From G965237725 sp965237725 (GTDB taxonomy: Bacteria; Pseudomonadota; Gammaproteobacteria; Arenicellales; Poriferihabitantaceae), in contig OZ250151.1 of assembly GCA_965237725.1 (NCBI GenBank), positions 4,350,936 to 4,414,935 on the forward strand: 64,000 bases of DNA, read 5' to 3'. The translations under genes were made by a program, and so were the position numbers. The notes beneath the pieces were generated by a model. The model was not told the DNA's origin. It saw only the letters and a list, made by a program, of their open reading frames with translations, and did no database searches. The number at the start of each line of letters is the position of its first letter. Position 1 is the first letter of the stretch. Of the stretch, positions 14,664 to 22,120 are shown piece by piece.

Positions 14664-14884
14664 AAGAATATTCGAGAAACTGCTGAAATGGCTCTATCTC
14701 TAGCTTCTTCGTGAAATCTAAATGCCATCTCCTTAGTAACCGAGGGAAATCCTTCCAGAAACTGATCAATGGATTCCTCGGCTTCCAAATATTCGATCAG
14801 TGTGTTGACAGGAACACGTGTTCCAGAAAACACCGGAGTGCCTCCCAGAACATCATCAGAAATTGAAATTGCTGTATTCGTCAT
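14573..14884 (-). CDS. DUF433 (VapB45-like) antitoxin, C-terminus probably altered
   Basis: From the ATG at 14884: MTNTAISISDDVLGGTPVFS, GTRVPVNTLIEYLEAEESID and FLEGFPSVTKEMAFRFHEEA are the DUF433 HTH antitoxin. After DRAI the frame runs on for about 38 codons over the toxin gene without matching the family, which usually ends here. A small indel near 14690 could have removed both the antitoxin stop and the toxin start. Confidence 0.85.
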   Translation of the reverse strand: MTNTAISISDDVLGGTPVFSGTRVPVNTLIEYLEAEESIDQFLEGFPSVTKEMAFRFHEEARDRAISAVSRIFFWMNVLIGGWHSKFLPPSRFRPCISADGRA

Positions 14885-14922
14885 AAGCTTATAGTAGTTC
14901 TTATAACCAAATGTTTCAACGC

Positions 14923-15001
14923 ATATAACGGCTCGCATCAGCGGCCGAGCGTTGTATGCGAAGCGCGTAGTCCGAGGTCCGACTGCATGGGTTTGTTAGC
15001 A
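14923..15001 (-). repeat. attC site (nitronate monooxygenase cassette)
   Basis: R' ATATAAC 14923-14929, R'' GTTAGCA 14995-15001; GCATCAGCGGCCG / CCGACTGCATG subtype. Confidence 0.88.
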
Positions 15002-15973
15002 TTCCCTACCCGAATTCGATTGGTATTCAAACCAAATATCAGATAATAATTGATCGACAGTAGGTATATTGTTTATTTCACCACAACCAGTTCCGGAATA
15101 AAGACAGCACTCAGAAATTTTGCCTGTCGTTGTCTCCACGGGAACTGTGTCATCATATCGCATGATTGTGCCATTTACACTACATTCAGCCAGAACTTCC
15201 TCTTCACCCGGACGAAAACCGGGTTGAGGGCAACCTGCGGACTCCCAATTATCCAAAGTCTTATTGCGCAATATCCTGTGTGGTGCATTTGGCCAGATTC
15301 GATTAAAGCATTGCGTATAAATTGTGCTCTTTGATTCGGCTTCGACCAAGACCTGCTTGTATTCAGGATGTGCAAAACTCTCAACAGTAGCAACAAAGCG
15401 AGTACCGAGCATCGCTGCACTAGCACCTAAATTCATTATTTGATACAAATCGCTACCATTCGATAGACCGCCCGTGCCCACAATTGGCACAGAACCCGCT
15501 ATTGCTACCACCGACTTCAATAAATTCTTCAAAGGAGTTGTTGATTGGACATGACCGCCGGCCTCGATGCCTTGACAGATAACAAAGTCCGCACCATCGT
15601 CAATTGCTTGTTTGGCACCGGCAACTGAGCCAACTTGTACGCCTGCGAGCGAGCCACATTGATGTATTTTTTCGATCAACTTACCGGGTTGCCCCCACGA
15701 AAATGTAAAAACTGTGGCTTCAGCTTCAAGTGTGGCATCCAGGATCTTTTCAATCGGTGCTGACGGGAACCCAATTACCAAATTTACAAAGAATAGGTTT
15801 TCTGTTTTCTCAGATAAATCTCGAACTTTTTGCGCGGCCGTTTCAGGCTCGTCCCAGGTTAGTGCGAGAGACCCCATACCACCTGAATTTGATACTGACG
15901 CGGCAAGATGAACTGATGCCGCACTGCCGATTGGTGCCTGCAAGATCGGATATTTTAGGTTAAGAAAACTCAA
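14996..15973 (-). CDS. Nitronate monooxygenase (2-nitropropane dioxygenase) family
   Basis: 325 residues, an FMN TIM barrel: YPILQAPIGSAASVHLAASV, GGMGSLALTW, LFFVNLVIGF, then FVICQGIEAGGH (catalytic-His-like GGH) and VPIVGTGGLSNGSDL plus GASAAMLGTRFVA for the FMN phosphate. Oxidises alkyl nitronates such as propionate 3-nitronate, a defence against nitro-toxins. One of the largest genes in the array; its stop lies at R'' of its attC. Confidence 0.93.
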   Translation of the reverse strand: MSFLNLKYPILQAPIGSAASVHLAASVSNSGGMGSLALTWDEPETAAQKVRDLSEKTENLFFVNLVIGFPSAPIEKILDATLEAEATVFTFSWGQPGKLIEKIHQCGSLAGVQVGSVAGAKQAIDDGADFVICQGIEAGGHVQSTTPLKNLLKSVVAIAGSVPIVGTGGLSNGSDLYQIMNLGASAAMLGTRFVATVESFAHPEYKQVLVEAESKSTIYTQCFNRIWPNAPHRILRNKTLDNWESAGCPQPGFRPGEEEVLAECSVNGTIMRYDDTVPVETTTGKISECCLYSGTGCGEINNIPTVDQLLSDIWFEYQSNSGREC

Positions 15974-16000
15974 TGGTTGCCTCCGAATTCATATCTGGAA

Positions 16001-16070
16001 TGCTGACGCCTGAATCAACGACCGAATATCTCGCAGAGAAACAACGGTGCGTTGCATTTTCTTGTTATGT
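16001..16070 (-). repeat. attC site, R' degenerate (ASCH cassette)
   Basis: R' TGCTGAC 16001-16007 then GCCTGAATCAACG; R'' GTTATGT 16064-16070. Confidence 0.75.
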
Positions 16071-16085
16071 CCGATTTATTAGTAT

Positions 16086-16577
16086 TCATAAACCTGTAGG
16101 AAATACAACTTCAAAATTCTCGCAAACAACCAGCATTTCGAGTGACCTTTCTCGATCTAATTCTTCACATACACGCCCAAAATATACCCAATGAACATCT
16201 TTCCAGTAATCCAATGACAAATCACCTTCTCCTTCACTAGCTGCAAATTTTCTATCTACATTTTTAAATGGTACAACATCTATAAAGGTGGTCTCAATCA
16301 CGCATTGTGGAAAGCCATCCCAATTTGTAACTACACTCAGGTCTCCAGCCTTTGGTTGCTGTTTATCGCCTGTTTGATATTCCCAGAGAAGTGAGGCCGT
16401 CCCGAGTTTTTCCCCTTCTATCACTAGGGCCACCAACTCGTTCGCATCTAATTCATTATCATCAAAATGAAAAATATCGTATAACGGAGTATCCAGTACC
16501 ATATCTGCTTTCATCAGGTACTCGATCCAAAAATCCCAAGATTTCGTGGAACTGTTCATTAACTCACTATTGGACAT
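16086..16577 (-). CDS. ASCH domain protein
   Basis: 163 residues from the ATG at 16577 inside the R' box (GTTATG). FHFDDNELDANELVALVIEG, GEKLGTASLLWEY, AGDLSVVTNWDG, CVIETTFIDVVPF and GDLSLDYWKDVHWVYF follow the ASCH (DUF984/YqfB-like) order, a PUA-related barrel. Related enzymes hydrolyse N4-acetylcytidine or bind RNA. Substrate unproven here. Confidence 0.88.
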   Translation of the reverse strand: MSNSELMNSSTKSWDFWIEYLMKADMVLDTPLYDIFHFDDNELDANELVALVIEGEKLGTASLLWEYQTGDKQQPKAGDLSVVTNWDGFPQCVIETTFIDVVPFKNVDRKFAASEGEGDLSLDYWKDVHWVYFGRVCEELDRERSLEMLVVCENFEVVFPTGL

Positions 16578-16678
16578 AACACCGAGATAAGCGCCCGAGA
16601 AACCAAGCGCGATACAATTGGGAAGCGATAGCGACCGCTGCGCGACTTTCAAGGTGTCGCTTCATCGCCTTGTTATGC
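16574..16678 (-). repeat. attC site, long subtype
   Basis: R' ACATAAC 16574-16580, R'' GTTATGC 16672-16678; 105 bp. Confidence 0.92.
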
Positions 16679-17197
16679 ATTTTCATTTACATTGCACATG
16701 GAATATAAATGATCGGGATAATCATAATCTTCCAGCATTATATCCTTTTCATATATCATCCCAATTTTCTCGGCAACTCGAATAGATCGATTGTTGACTG
16801 GTTCGATTAATGCGATCAGTCGATTTAAATTGAGTTCTGAGAAAGCATAGTCTCGGATAGCACTGGCGGCCTCAGTCGCAAAGCCGTTGCCCCACGACTT
16901 TCGGATTAATCTGTATCCAACCTCAACTTCGTGGGCACCATCTATATTGGGAAATTGAAACAAACCGCAATAGCCAATAAATTCAGTAGTAGACTTATTT
17001 ACTACAGCGAAAACTTCTATCCCATGTTTCTTTTTATATTCGTCGATTTGGTCTTTCAGCCAGGTTCGAACTTGATCTGTGTTCAACGGTCCATCAACAC
17101 TAGACTCCATAACCTCCTCATTTCCTAATAGATCATTTAGAACCTCAAAATCCGAAGGCTCAAACCTTCTAAGTATTAACCGCCTCGTCTCTATCAA
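16673..17197 (-). CDS. GNAT acetyltransferase, RimJ/RimL type
   Basis: 174 residues. TRRLILRRFEPSDFEVL opening, VEVGYRLIRKSWGNGFATEA acetyl-CoA loop (RxxxGxGxA type), RLIALIEPVNNRSIRVAEKIG and a final Y-x-x-x-D-x-M-L-E. Typical Acetyltransf_3, which acetylates protein N-termini or small amines. First of four GNAT cassettes. Confidence 0.93.
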   Translation of the reverse strand: MIETRRLILRRFEPSDFEVLNDLLGNEEVMESSVDGPLNTDQVRTWLKDQIDEYKKKHGIEVFAVVNKSTTEFIGYCGLFQFPNIDGAHEVEVGYRLIRKSWGNGFATEAASAIRDYAFSELNLNRLIALIEPVNNRSIRVAEKIGMIYEKDIMLEDYDYPDHLYSMCNVNENA

Positions 17198-17212
17198 AAT
17201 TCTAGCAAAAAT

Positions 17213-17286
17213 GCATAACGTCGAATTAACCGACTTCGTAACAAAGCGTAGCGGCTTTCGAAGTGCGGTTCAATTTTTTGTTAGGT
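17213..17286 (-). repeat. attC site (broken relE cassette)
   Basis: R' GCATAAC 17213-17219, R'' GTTAGGT 17280-17286. The relE stop TAA lies in R''. Confidence 0.9.
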
Positions 17287-17543
17287 GTTTTTATAAACAC
17301 TTGCTCTGTTTCCAATCTTTATAATCGTTACAACTAGAACATCGTCCCTAATCTCATAAATAATTCGATAACACCCCTATCTGATTCTGTAATAATCACT
17401 TCCAGTAAGTTTTACATATCCTTCCATCCTTGGATTTACTGATTGAGCGTCTAATTTTTCAATATCCTCTTTACGTCTTTTTTTGGGAATAACCAAAAAT
17501 CCTTCGTTACAGATTTCTTAAAAGTTATCCTATATTTTTCCAT
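17281..17543 (-). pseudogene. relE-type toxin, frameshift plus in-frame stop
   Basis: Start ATG at 17543 overlaps the antitoxin end by 14 bases. The first part reads MEKYRITFKKSVTKDF, then family similarity continues in another frame as IPKKRRKEDIEKLDAQ, VKLTGSDYYRIR, TAG, CYRIIYEIRDDVLVVTIIKI. One base missing from a T run (GGATTTTTGG) explains the shift; TAG replaces the usual Gln codon. The toxin should be dead. Confidence 0.88.
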
Positions 17544-17763
17544 GCTTCTTCAAATTCTTGAGCATGGTTTCGTAACTAATTTCTGGCTCATTTATTCGCT
17601 TCGAAATATCATTTATATCCTCCTGGTCTTCGCGCATTACCAAACGTACAGCCTCGTCAACTAGTTCTGATAGGGATAAATTTGAAGAAGCAGCTCTTAC
17701 TCTCAAAGCTTGATGGATTGCAGGATCGAAATATACAGTTGATCTTTTAGATAAATTACTCAT
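17530..17763 (-). CDS. Ribbon-helix-helix antitoxin (RelB/CopG-like)
   Basis: 77 residues: KRSTVYFDPAIHQALRVRAA, SNLSLSELVDEAVRLVM and an acidic tail ending KNLKKHGKI. A DNA-binding strand and two helices, then the toxin-binding end. The frame is intact although the toxin downstream is broken, so it may still repress DNA or neutralise related RelE toxins. Confidence 0.9.
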   Translation of the reverse strand: MSNLSKRSTVYFDPAIHQALRVRAASSNLSLSELVDEAVRLVMREDQEDINDISKRINEPEISYETMLKNLKKHGKI

Positions 17764-17802
17764 AGCCGGAGTCTCAAGTGATTTAACAGCATTGTAGCGT
17801 CA

Positions 17803-17826
17803 TAACGTTGTAACGTTGTAACGTCA
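17803..17826. repeat. Short tandem repeat AACGTTGT
   Basis: ATAACGTTGTAACGTTGTAACG holds three TAACGTYR units, resembling the R' motif (TAACGT) of attC. It sits upstream of the RHH antitoxin and may be an operator or slippage of an R' box. Confidence 0.5.
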
Positions 17827-17840
17827 TTTTAGTGTGAAAC

Positions 17841-17927
17841 AGCTAACGCCTGGCTCAACGCTCGACTCGAAGAGGAGGTACGGTATTTTCTCGTAGAGAA
17901 AATACGTATTGTACCCACATGTTAGTA
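17841..17927 (-). repeat. attC site (racemase cassette)
   Basis: R' AGCTAAC 17841-17847, R'' GTTAGTA 17921-17927; contains a TATTTTCTCGTAGAGAAAATA hairpin. Confidence 0.85.
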
Positions 17928-17928
17928 T

Positions 17929-18684
17929 TCATTTTATACATGCTTTAAAGGCCCATTTTGAATGGATTGCAGTACTGTTGAGATAGGTTATTCCATCCAC
18001 ATTAAACTCAGTCTCTGTCGTCAAAGAATCGAATGCCGTCGGTAACTCAGTGCACCCCAGGCAAACTGCAGTATCCACTAGCCTCTCCAAAGAAACGCTT
18101 TCCCGAACGACTGTTTTTATCATCTCAGACGCCCCCTCTGTTCGGTTGTGGTAAAGATTTTCAATGATTCTTACGGTTTCTGCTTTAAGTTCGTTGGTCT
18201 GAGGATAGAAAGAATTTATTCCGAAATTACCAGTTCCCTCTACAAATGATTGTGAGGTCATCGTTGGCCGCGTGCCGAGCACTAATAAGTTTTTCACTCC
18301 AAGAGTAGAGCAATGATGGCCAATAGCATCGTAGATACTCAAAACTGGAATATTTACTGCGTCGGAAATTTTCGCCAGCCGGGTGTGAGGAGTCATACTT
18401 GCAATGACCAGCAGTTCCGCCCCACCGGATTCGAGTGATTTTAGGGCCATCTGAAAGTACTGGTCCCAAACCAACCAAGACCCAGGCACATCGGACCCCC
18501 GGTTATTTACGGTGAAGTTCATGTTGAGGGATTCAATCGCGATTTCAGGGGTAGGTAAAGGATTGGAGTGCCCTTGTTCCCCCCAATAGGCTTGGCTGAG
18601 CAAACAAATTGCTTTGTAGTAGTCAATTGTTGATGGCCATCCAACGCCCCCCACAATTCCTATTTTTTTCATTGTAACAGTCAT
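17929..18684 (-). CDS. Aspartate/glutamate racemase family, first catalytic Cys missing
   Basis: 251 residues from the ATG at 18684 (MTVTMKKIGIVGG); the second Met at 18672 is possible. GGVGWPSTIDYY opening, LLVIASMTPHTRL where active members have C-N-T-x-H, and AVCLGCTELP with the second Cys. Family racemases use two Cys, but the E. coli YgeA type uses Thr in place of the first. Here Ser lies near that position, so activity may be altered or one-sided. Confidence 0.88.
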   Translation of the reverse strand: MTVTMKKIGIVGGVGWPSTIDYYKAICLLSQAYWGEQGHSNPLPTPEIAIESLNMNFTVNNRGSDVPGSWLVWDQYFQMALKSLESGGAELLVIASMTPHTRLAKISDAVNIPVLSIYDAIGHHCSTLGVKNLLVLGTRPTMTSQSFVEGTGNFGINSFYPQTNELKAETVRIIENLYHNRTEGASEMIKTVVRESVSLERLVDTAVCLGCTELPTAFDSLTTETEFNVDGITYLNSTAIHSKWAFKACIK

Positions 18685-18692
18685 AGTATGAA

Positions 18693-18770
18693 TGCTAACG
18701 CCCGGCATCAGCGGCATATTCTGCGAGCGGAACGAGTCGTAAAGTATCCGACTGCATGCGCTTGTTAAGC
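18693..18770 (-). repeat. attC site (DinB cassette)
   Basis: R' TGCTAAC 18693-18699, R'' GTTAAGC 18764-18770; GCATCAGCGGC / CCGACTGCATGC subtype. Confidence 0.9.
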
Positions 18771-19256
18771 ATCAGACTTGATTTTCCCTAAAAGCCACTG
18801 CAGCCCTGATAAATGTTGCTGATCATGACTGCACAAGTAGTGAATAAGCCCCGTCACTGTCAGTCGCCCATAACCTTCAAAATATCCCGCTCTTTCCAAT
18901 TGGGTTTCAGTTAACTCCGCTAGAAGATGCAACGTTTCTGTTCGTGCCACCTGAAAATCTTTAAATACCGCGTTTGGATCAGACTGGGCATAGTTTTTCT
19001 GGTGAACTAAAGCATATCCATCAAGTGAATCCAAAGTTGGCTCTAGCTCGTTTAACATTCGATCAAAACGAACATGATAACCCTCAATTTCTACATCACG
19101 GACGTGACATATTTGTTCAATTGCATTGAGGTTTTCACTAGGCACGCCTTCCCATGATTCTGGAAACCAATGCCACGAAGATTCTGGAATTTCGTAAAAA
19201 AATTTCTCCAATTGCTCGGGAAAAATTTTAAGTGCTGTCATTGTTGCTGTATTCAC
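18765..19256 (-). CDS. DinB family four-helix metal-binding protein
   Basis: 163 residues. PESSWHWFPESWEG, EQICHVRDVEIEGYHVRF (first His of the metal triad) and LIHYLCSHDQQHLSGLQWLL (last two His). DinB_2-type bundles bind a divalent metal and include thiol transferases such as bacillithiol or mycothiol-dependent enzymes. Reaction unknown. Confidence 0.9.
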   Translation of the reverse strand: MNTATMTALKIFPEQLEKFFYEIPESSWHWFPESWEGVPSENLNAIEQICHVRDVEIEGYHVRFDRMLNELEPTLDSLDGYALVHQKNYAQSDPNAVFKDFQVARTETLHLLAELTETQLERAGYFEGYGRLTVTGLIHYLCSHDQQHLSGLQWLLGKIKSDA

Positions 19257-19275
19257 ATTCGTCCTCCGTTTTGAT

Positions 19276-19337
19276 GCATAACGTCGAATTAACCACCCGA
19301 CGCGACGCGACGGTGCGCGTTCAATTCCTTGTTAGAA
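19276..19337 (-). repeat. attC site, short subtype (coding)
   Basis: R' GCATAAC 19276-19282, R'' GTTAGAA 19331-19337. The membrane gene's C-terminus is read through most of it. Confidence 0.92.
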
Positions 19338-19762
19338 TGCGCCCGAAAAAGCATTCCAAACACGGCACCAATTAATACCAAGGCCCACCCAACAATTACG
19401 CTTCCAAACATTATTAGTCTTAACGGCATCCATATCAATGCCAACAAGTATAAATCAGATGGTGATCCTTCTAATAACATAAGAATAAAACCAAATAATC
19501 CATAACAAAAACAAAATACTACAAATGAGAGCATGACTACAAGAGCACCTTGCACAGCACCAAAATTTTTTGGGTTAAATACTTGAGATACACCAACTCC
19601 AATAGCAGCACTTAGTAAAGGGAAAATGAACCCGTATAATGCCGGAATCCCGAGCACAGCAGGAAAATAATCAACACCAATAAACCAAAGCAAAAGTATG
19701 TAAGCACATAGGCCGCCTAAAAATCCACTCAATGCCACAAACACGTTTAAGCTCCTTCTCAT
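19289..19762 (-). CDS. Four-helix membrane protein with attC-encoded tail
   Basis: 157 residues from the ATG at 19762 (MRRSLNVFVALSG). Four or five hydrophobic helices, with LLWFIGVDYFPAVLG and SVIVGWALVLIGAVFGMLF. The final SNKELNAHRRVASGG is encoded by the attC itself. The same NKELNAH peptide ends the gene at 35978, because both read a short-type attC in the same frame. Confidence 0.78.
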   Translation of the reverse strand: MRRSLNVFVALSGFLGGLCAYILLLWFIGVDYFPAVLGIPALYGFIFPLLSAAIGVGVSQVFNPKNFGAVQGALVVMLSFVVFCFCYGLFGFILMLLEGSPSDLYLLALIWMPLRLIMFGSVIVGWALVLIGAVFGMLFRAHSNKELNAHRRVASGG

Positions 19763-19773
19763 ATCAATAAGCG

Positions 19774-19861
19774 GTCTAACGACCAAGCTCAGCGGCGCGG
19801 ACGGATCGCCAAGGAAAGCAGCTCACGTTTAATCTGCGTCCGTTGCAGTGCCCGGTTAGAT
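19774..19861 (-). repeat. attC site, divergent subtype (GFA cassette 2)
   Basis: R' GTCTAAC 19774-19780, R'' GTTAGAT 19855-19861. The interior (GCGGCGCGGACGGATCGCC, CTGCGTCCGTTGCAG) is more G+C-rich than other sites and ends GCCCGGTTAG instead of CTTGTTA. Confidence 0.8.
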
Positions 19862-19870
19862 AACCGTCTG

Positions 19871-20221
19871 CTAATCCAATTTGCTTCCATAGACTTGCTT
19901 CTTTGTTATGGCTTCAAGGTCTACGCTATCTAAGCAACGGACGTTCACGGCCCACATCTCTGGCGCAGTTCGGGGTCGACGAAACGGGGAAACCCCGCAT
20001 GTGGGACAGAAGTAGTCCTTCGCTGTCTTCGTATGCCACTGATAAAGAGTTGAGTCTTTCAACCGTGAAGATATACGAAGATCTGAGTCGGCCACCCTGT
20101 GATTCAGTGCTCCGCGCTTCTTGCACAGGGAACAATCACAGATCCGAACATGGTCAAGGTTAGCATCAACGTCAAACTGAATGTGCCCGCAATGGCAAGA
20201 GCCGTGATAGGTCTGTTTCAT
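19871..20221 (-). CDS. GFA family protein
   Basis: 116 residues; zinc Cys in GSCHCGHIQFDVD, CDCSLCKKRGALNH and YFCPTCGVSPFRRPRT. CENP-V/GFA fold, shorter than the copies at 7624 and 23423. The VNVRCLDSVDLEAI end is typical. Its attC is also of a divergent subtype, pointing to a different donor integron. Confidence 0.92.
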   Translation of the reverse strand: MKQTYHGSCHCGHIQFDVDANLDHVRICDCSLCKKRGALNHRVADSDLRISSRLKDSTLYQWHTKTAKDYFCPTCGVSPFRRPRTAPEMWAVNVRCLDSVDLEAITKKQVYGSKLD

Positions 20222-20224
20222 ATC

Positions 20225-20310
20225 ATCTAACGCCTAGCTCAGCGACCCGAGCACAATTAATAAAAAGAACGCCCCAACTTTGGCGGGTGCGCTGCAGCTA
20301 CTTGTTAGAT
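20225..20310 (-). repeat. attC site (GNAT cassette 2)
   Basis: R' ATCTAAC 20225-20231, R'' GTTAGAT 20304-20310. Confidence 0.9.
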
Positions 20311-20715
20311 TTCTTTTGTAAAATAAATACACTGATATCCATCCACATAATTTTCAGTTTTTCCGAAACATCTAAAACCATTCTTTTTATAGAATTCTTC
20401 TGACTGAAATGACATTGTACTTACTTCAACTCCATGACAACCCTTGGATTTCACAATCTTTTCGGCTCTTTTTAGTAGTTCAGCTCCGATCCCTTTCTTT
20501 CGAATCCCTTCTTCAACCCACAAATTGTGTATGTATGATCGGCCCCAATAAGTCTCAACCTCAATCCCGCCAACAACTATGTCTCCTTCAGATTTAACTA
20601 CAATTGAAAATCTCTCGAAATCATCTTCTACAAACTGATCGTTATATTTTATCAACCCTCCATGGAAAGATTTAATTTCGTCGGATGTCGGGTTTTCATC
20701 AAATACTAAGTTCAT
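20305..20715 (-). CDS. GNAT acetyltransferase
   Basis: 136 residues. YIHNLWVEEGIRKKGIGAEL gives the beta4 strand and the acetyl-CoA loop (R-K-K-G-I-G), then AEKIVKSKGCHGVEVSTMSF and FYKKNGFRCFG. A compact Acetyltransf_1 enzyme; acceptor unknown. Confidence 0.93.
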   Translation of the reverse strand: MNLVFDENPTSDEIKSFHGGLIKYNDQFVEDDFERFSIVVKSEGDIVVGGIEVETYWGRSYIHNLWVEEGIRKKGIGAELLKRAEKIVKSKGCHGVEVSTMSFQSEEFYKKNGFRCFGKTENYVDGYQCIYFTKEI

Positions 20716-20732
20716 TCTTCAAATTTTCAGAA

Positions 20733-20816
20733 ATCTAACGTCCGAATAACTGTCCAGCTTTAGCTGGTGCGGCGAAGTTTCGAAGAAACGGAGTGAAGTT
20801 CATTCGCTTGTTATAT
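20733..20816 (-). repeat. attC site (coding)
   Basis: R' ATCTAAC 20733-20739, R'' GTTATAT 20810-20816; CCAGCTTTAGCTGG stem. The next gene's frame runs through its whole length. Confidence 0.9.
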
Positions 20817-21223
20817 TTTTTCGATGGAAACACCATCAGAACACTGAACTTAATTCTAGATTTAGACCCAAATTGAGAGATGGATTCACCACCTGCCCCT
20901 AGCCCAATAGACATTACTGATACTTTAATTCCGGCATTTGTAGCTTCACCTTCCTGCACAGTTACCGCAACGTCGAATTCCACTTTTTCTACTACCCGTG
21001 TGGGTTCAAATTCAGCGGAAGGCTTACGAGTTTTTCCGTAGGCTTGGGAACTTACTGTATTAACAACTATATTAGGTGGATTCACAATTCCGTCCGTATT
21101 AGAAAGCATCTCATTGACCCCTACAATTCCTTCAGCAATCTGGGATAGGGAAAATTTAACGAAGTCTTTAAGTTCAATATATTTATCCTCAAATAATATA
21201 ACAGTAAAGCTATACGTCAGCAT
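20735..21223 (-). CDS. Conserved hypothetical, attC-encoded tail, unusual start
   Basis: ELKDFVKFSLSQIAEGIVGV, then VVEKVEFDVAVTVQEG, IGLGAGGES and RIKFSVLMVFPSKK form a compact conserved-looking protein of unknown function. The ATG at 21223 overlaps the upstream gene. The natural-looking start is an ATT at 21178 preceded by TTGAGG seven to eight bases away, where relatives would begin M-x-L-K-D-F. After KKYNK the frame continues through attC for about 26 residues (including FAAPAKAGQ). No attC separates it from the VOC gene, so both share one cassette. Confidence 0.72.
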   Translation of the reverse strand: MLTYSFTVILFEDKYIELKDFVKFSLSQIAEGIVGVNEMLSNTDGIVNPPNIVVNTVSSQAYGKTRKPSAEFEPTRVVEKVEFDVAVTVQEGEATNAGIKVSVMSIGLGAGGESISQFGSKSRIKFSVLMVFPSKKYNKRMNFTPFLRNFAAPAKAGQLFGR

Positions 21224-21614
21224 AACAAACAGCTTGGAGCTTATTCCCGTCTGGATCTCTAACATAGGCTGCATAGTAATTAGGACCGTAATCTTTTCTC
21301 AAATTAGGCTCTCCTTCATCACTTCCACCTGAATTCAAAGCAGCTGCATGAAAGGCATTAACAATATCTCGAGATTCAGCTAAAAATGCTATGTGAGTTC
21401 CATTTCCCCAGGTCGCAGGCCTTCCATCATATGGCTTATACAAGTAAATATGAGGCATTTCTCCATTCTTCGCGTATAACGGCGGTTTGCCATCAGGTTT
21501 TGGAACTCTATTAAACCCAAGCGGTGCTAATACAGCATCATAAAATCTCGATGCACTATCGTAATCATTCGTACCTAAAGTGATATGGCTTAAAACAGTA
21601 TTATTTTGTTTCAT
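21210..21614 (-). CDS. VOC (glyoxalase-like) family protein
   Basis: 134 residues from the ATG at 21614 (MKQNNTVLSHITLGTND). SHITLGTNDYDSASRFYDAV with metal His, HIYLYKPYDGRPATWGNGTH, IAFLAESRDIVNAFH and YYAAYVRDPDGNKLQAVCY. This VOC subtype (often annotated glyoxalase) keeps His and the D-P-D-G-N loop, though the last ligand is Gln rather than Glu. Leading codons from attC were left out. Confidence 0.92.
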   Translation of the reverse strand: MKQNNTVLSHITLGTNDYDSASRFYDAVLAPLGFNRVPKPDGKPPLYAKNGEMPHIYLYKPYDGRPATWGNGTHIAFLAESRDIVNAFHAAALNSGGSDEGEPNLRKDYGPNYYAAYVRDPDGNKLQAVCYADV

Positions 21615-21637
21615 GATAGTTTCCAATATTGAGTAAC

Positions 21638-21706
21638 ATGTAACGTCGCAATGAGCGCTCGAAGACAACGCGGCTTTTTTCGATGCGTTCGATTGCCTTG
21701 TTATGC
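21638..21706 (-). repeat. attC site (cupin cassette)
   Basis: R' ATGTAAC 21638-21644, R'' GTTATGC 21700-21706; 69 bp. Confidence 0.92.
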
Positions 21707-22024
21707 GTTTTCTCCACCTTCTGGCCCGTAAAAAATTACCCAAGTTGAAAAATCATTTGTAAATTCTCCGAATCGGTGTTCAACACCCGCTGGCACAAAC
21801 AGTACTTCTCCAGATTCAAACTTTTCTCTAGAATCTCCATTTACAAAATAGCCTGAACCAGAAGCCACTACATACACCTCATCTTTGGTATGAGGCTGTT
21901 GCGTATCTGTTAGTTCTGGTTTGTAAATTTCTATGGATATTGTTCCATGCTCGAATAAAACTTCAAATTCTTGATCTTGACTCCCAAGTGTTTTTAACGC
22001 AGTTTGTATTGTTAATCTATTCAC
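21701..22024 (-). CDS. Single-domain cupin
   Basis: 107 residues from a GTG at 22024 (a TTG at 22039 is the alternative; no ATG). IEIYKPELTDTQQPHTKDEVYVVASGSGYFVNGD gives cupin motif 1 (His and Glu; split here QPHTKDEVYVV), and EVLFVPAGVEHRFGEF gives motif 2 with the last His. Likely binds a metal. Function unknown. Confidence 0.85.
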   Translation of the reverse strand: MNRLTIQTALKTLGSQDQEFEVLFEHGTISIEIYKPELTDTQQPHTKDEVYVVASGSGYFVNGDSREKFESGEVLFVPAGVEHRFGEFTNDFSTWVIFYGPEGGENA

Positions 22025-22059
22025 TAAAAATAATCTCAATAAAGATAGGTATTAGATAC

Positions 22060-22120
22060 GAATAACGCCTTGCATCAGCAGCGCGGCTTTGCCGCGTCCG
22101 ACTGCATGCGCTTGTTATAT
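22060..22120 (-). repeat. attC site (RidA cassette 2)
   Basis: R' GAATAAC 22060-22066, R'' GTTATAT 22114-22120; GCATCAGCAGCGCGG / CCGACTGCATGC subtype. Confidence 0.92.

Noticed and set aside
17803..17826. Truncated attC from the TAACGT repeats
   Set aside because: There is no R'' side; it is more likely a short repeat or operator.
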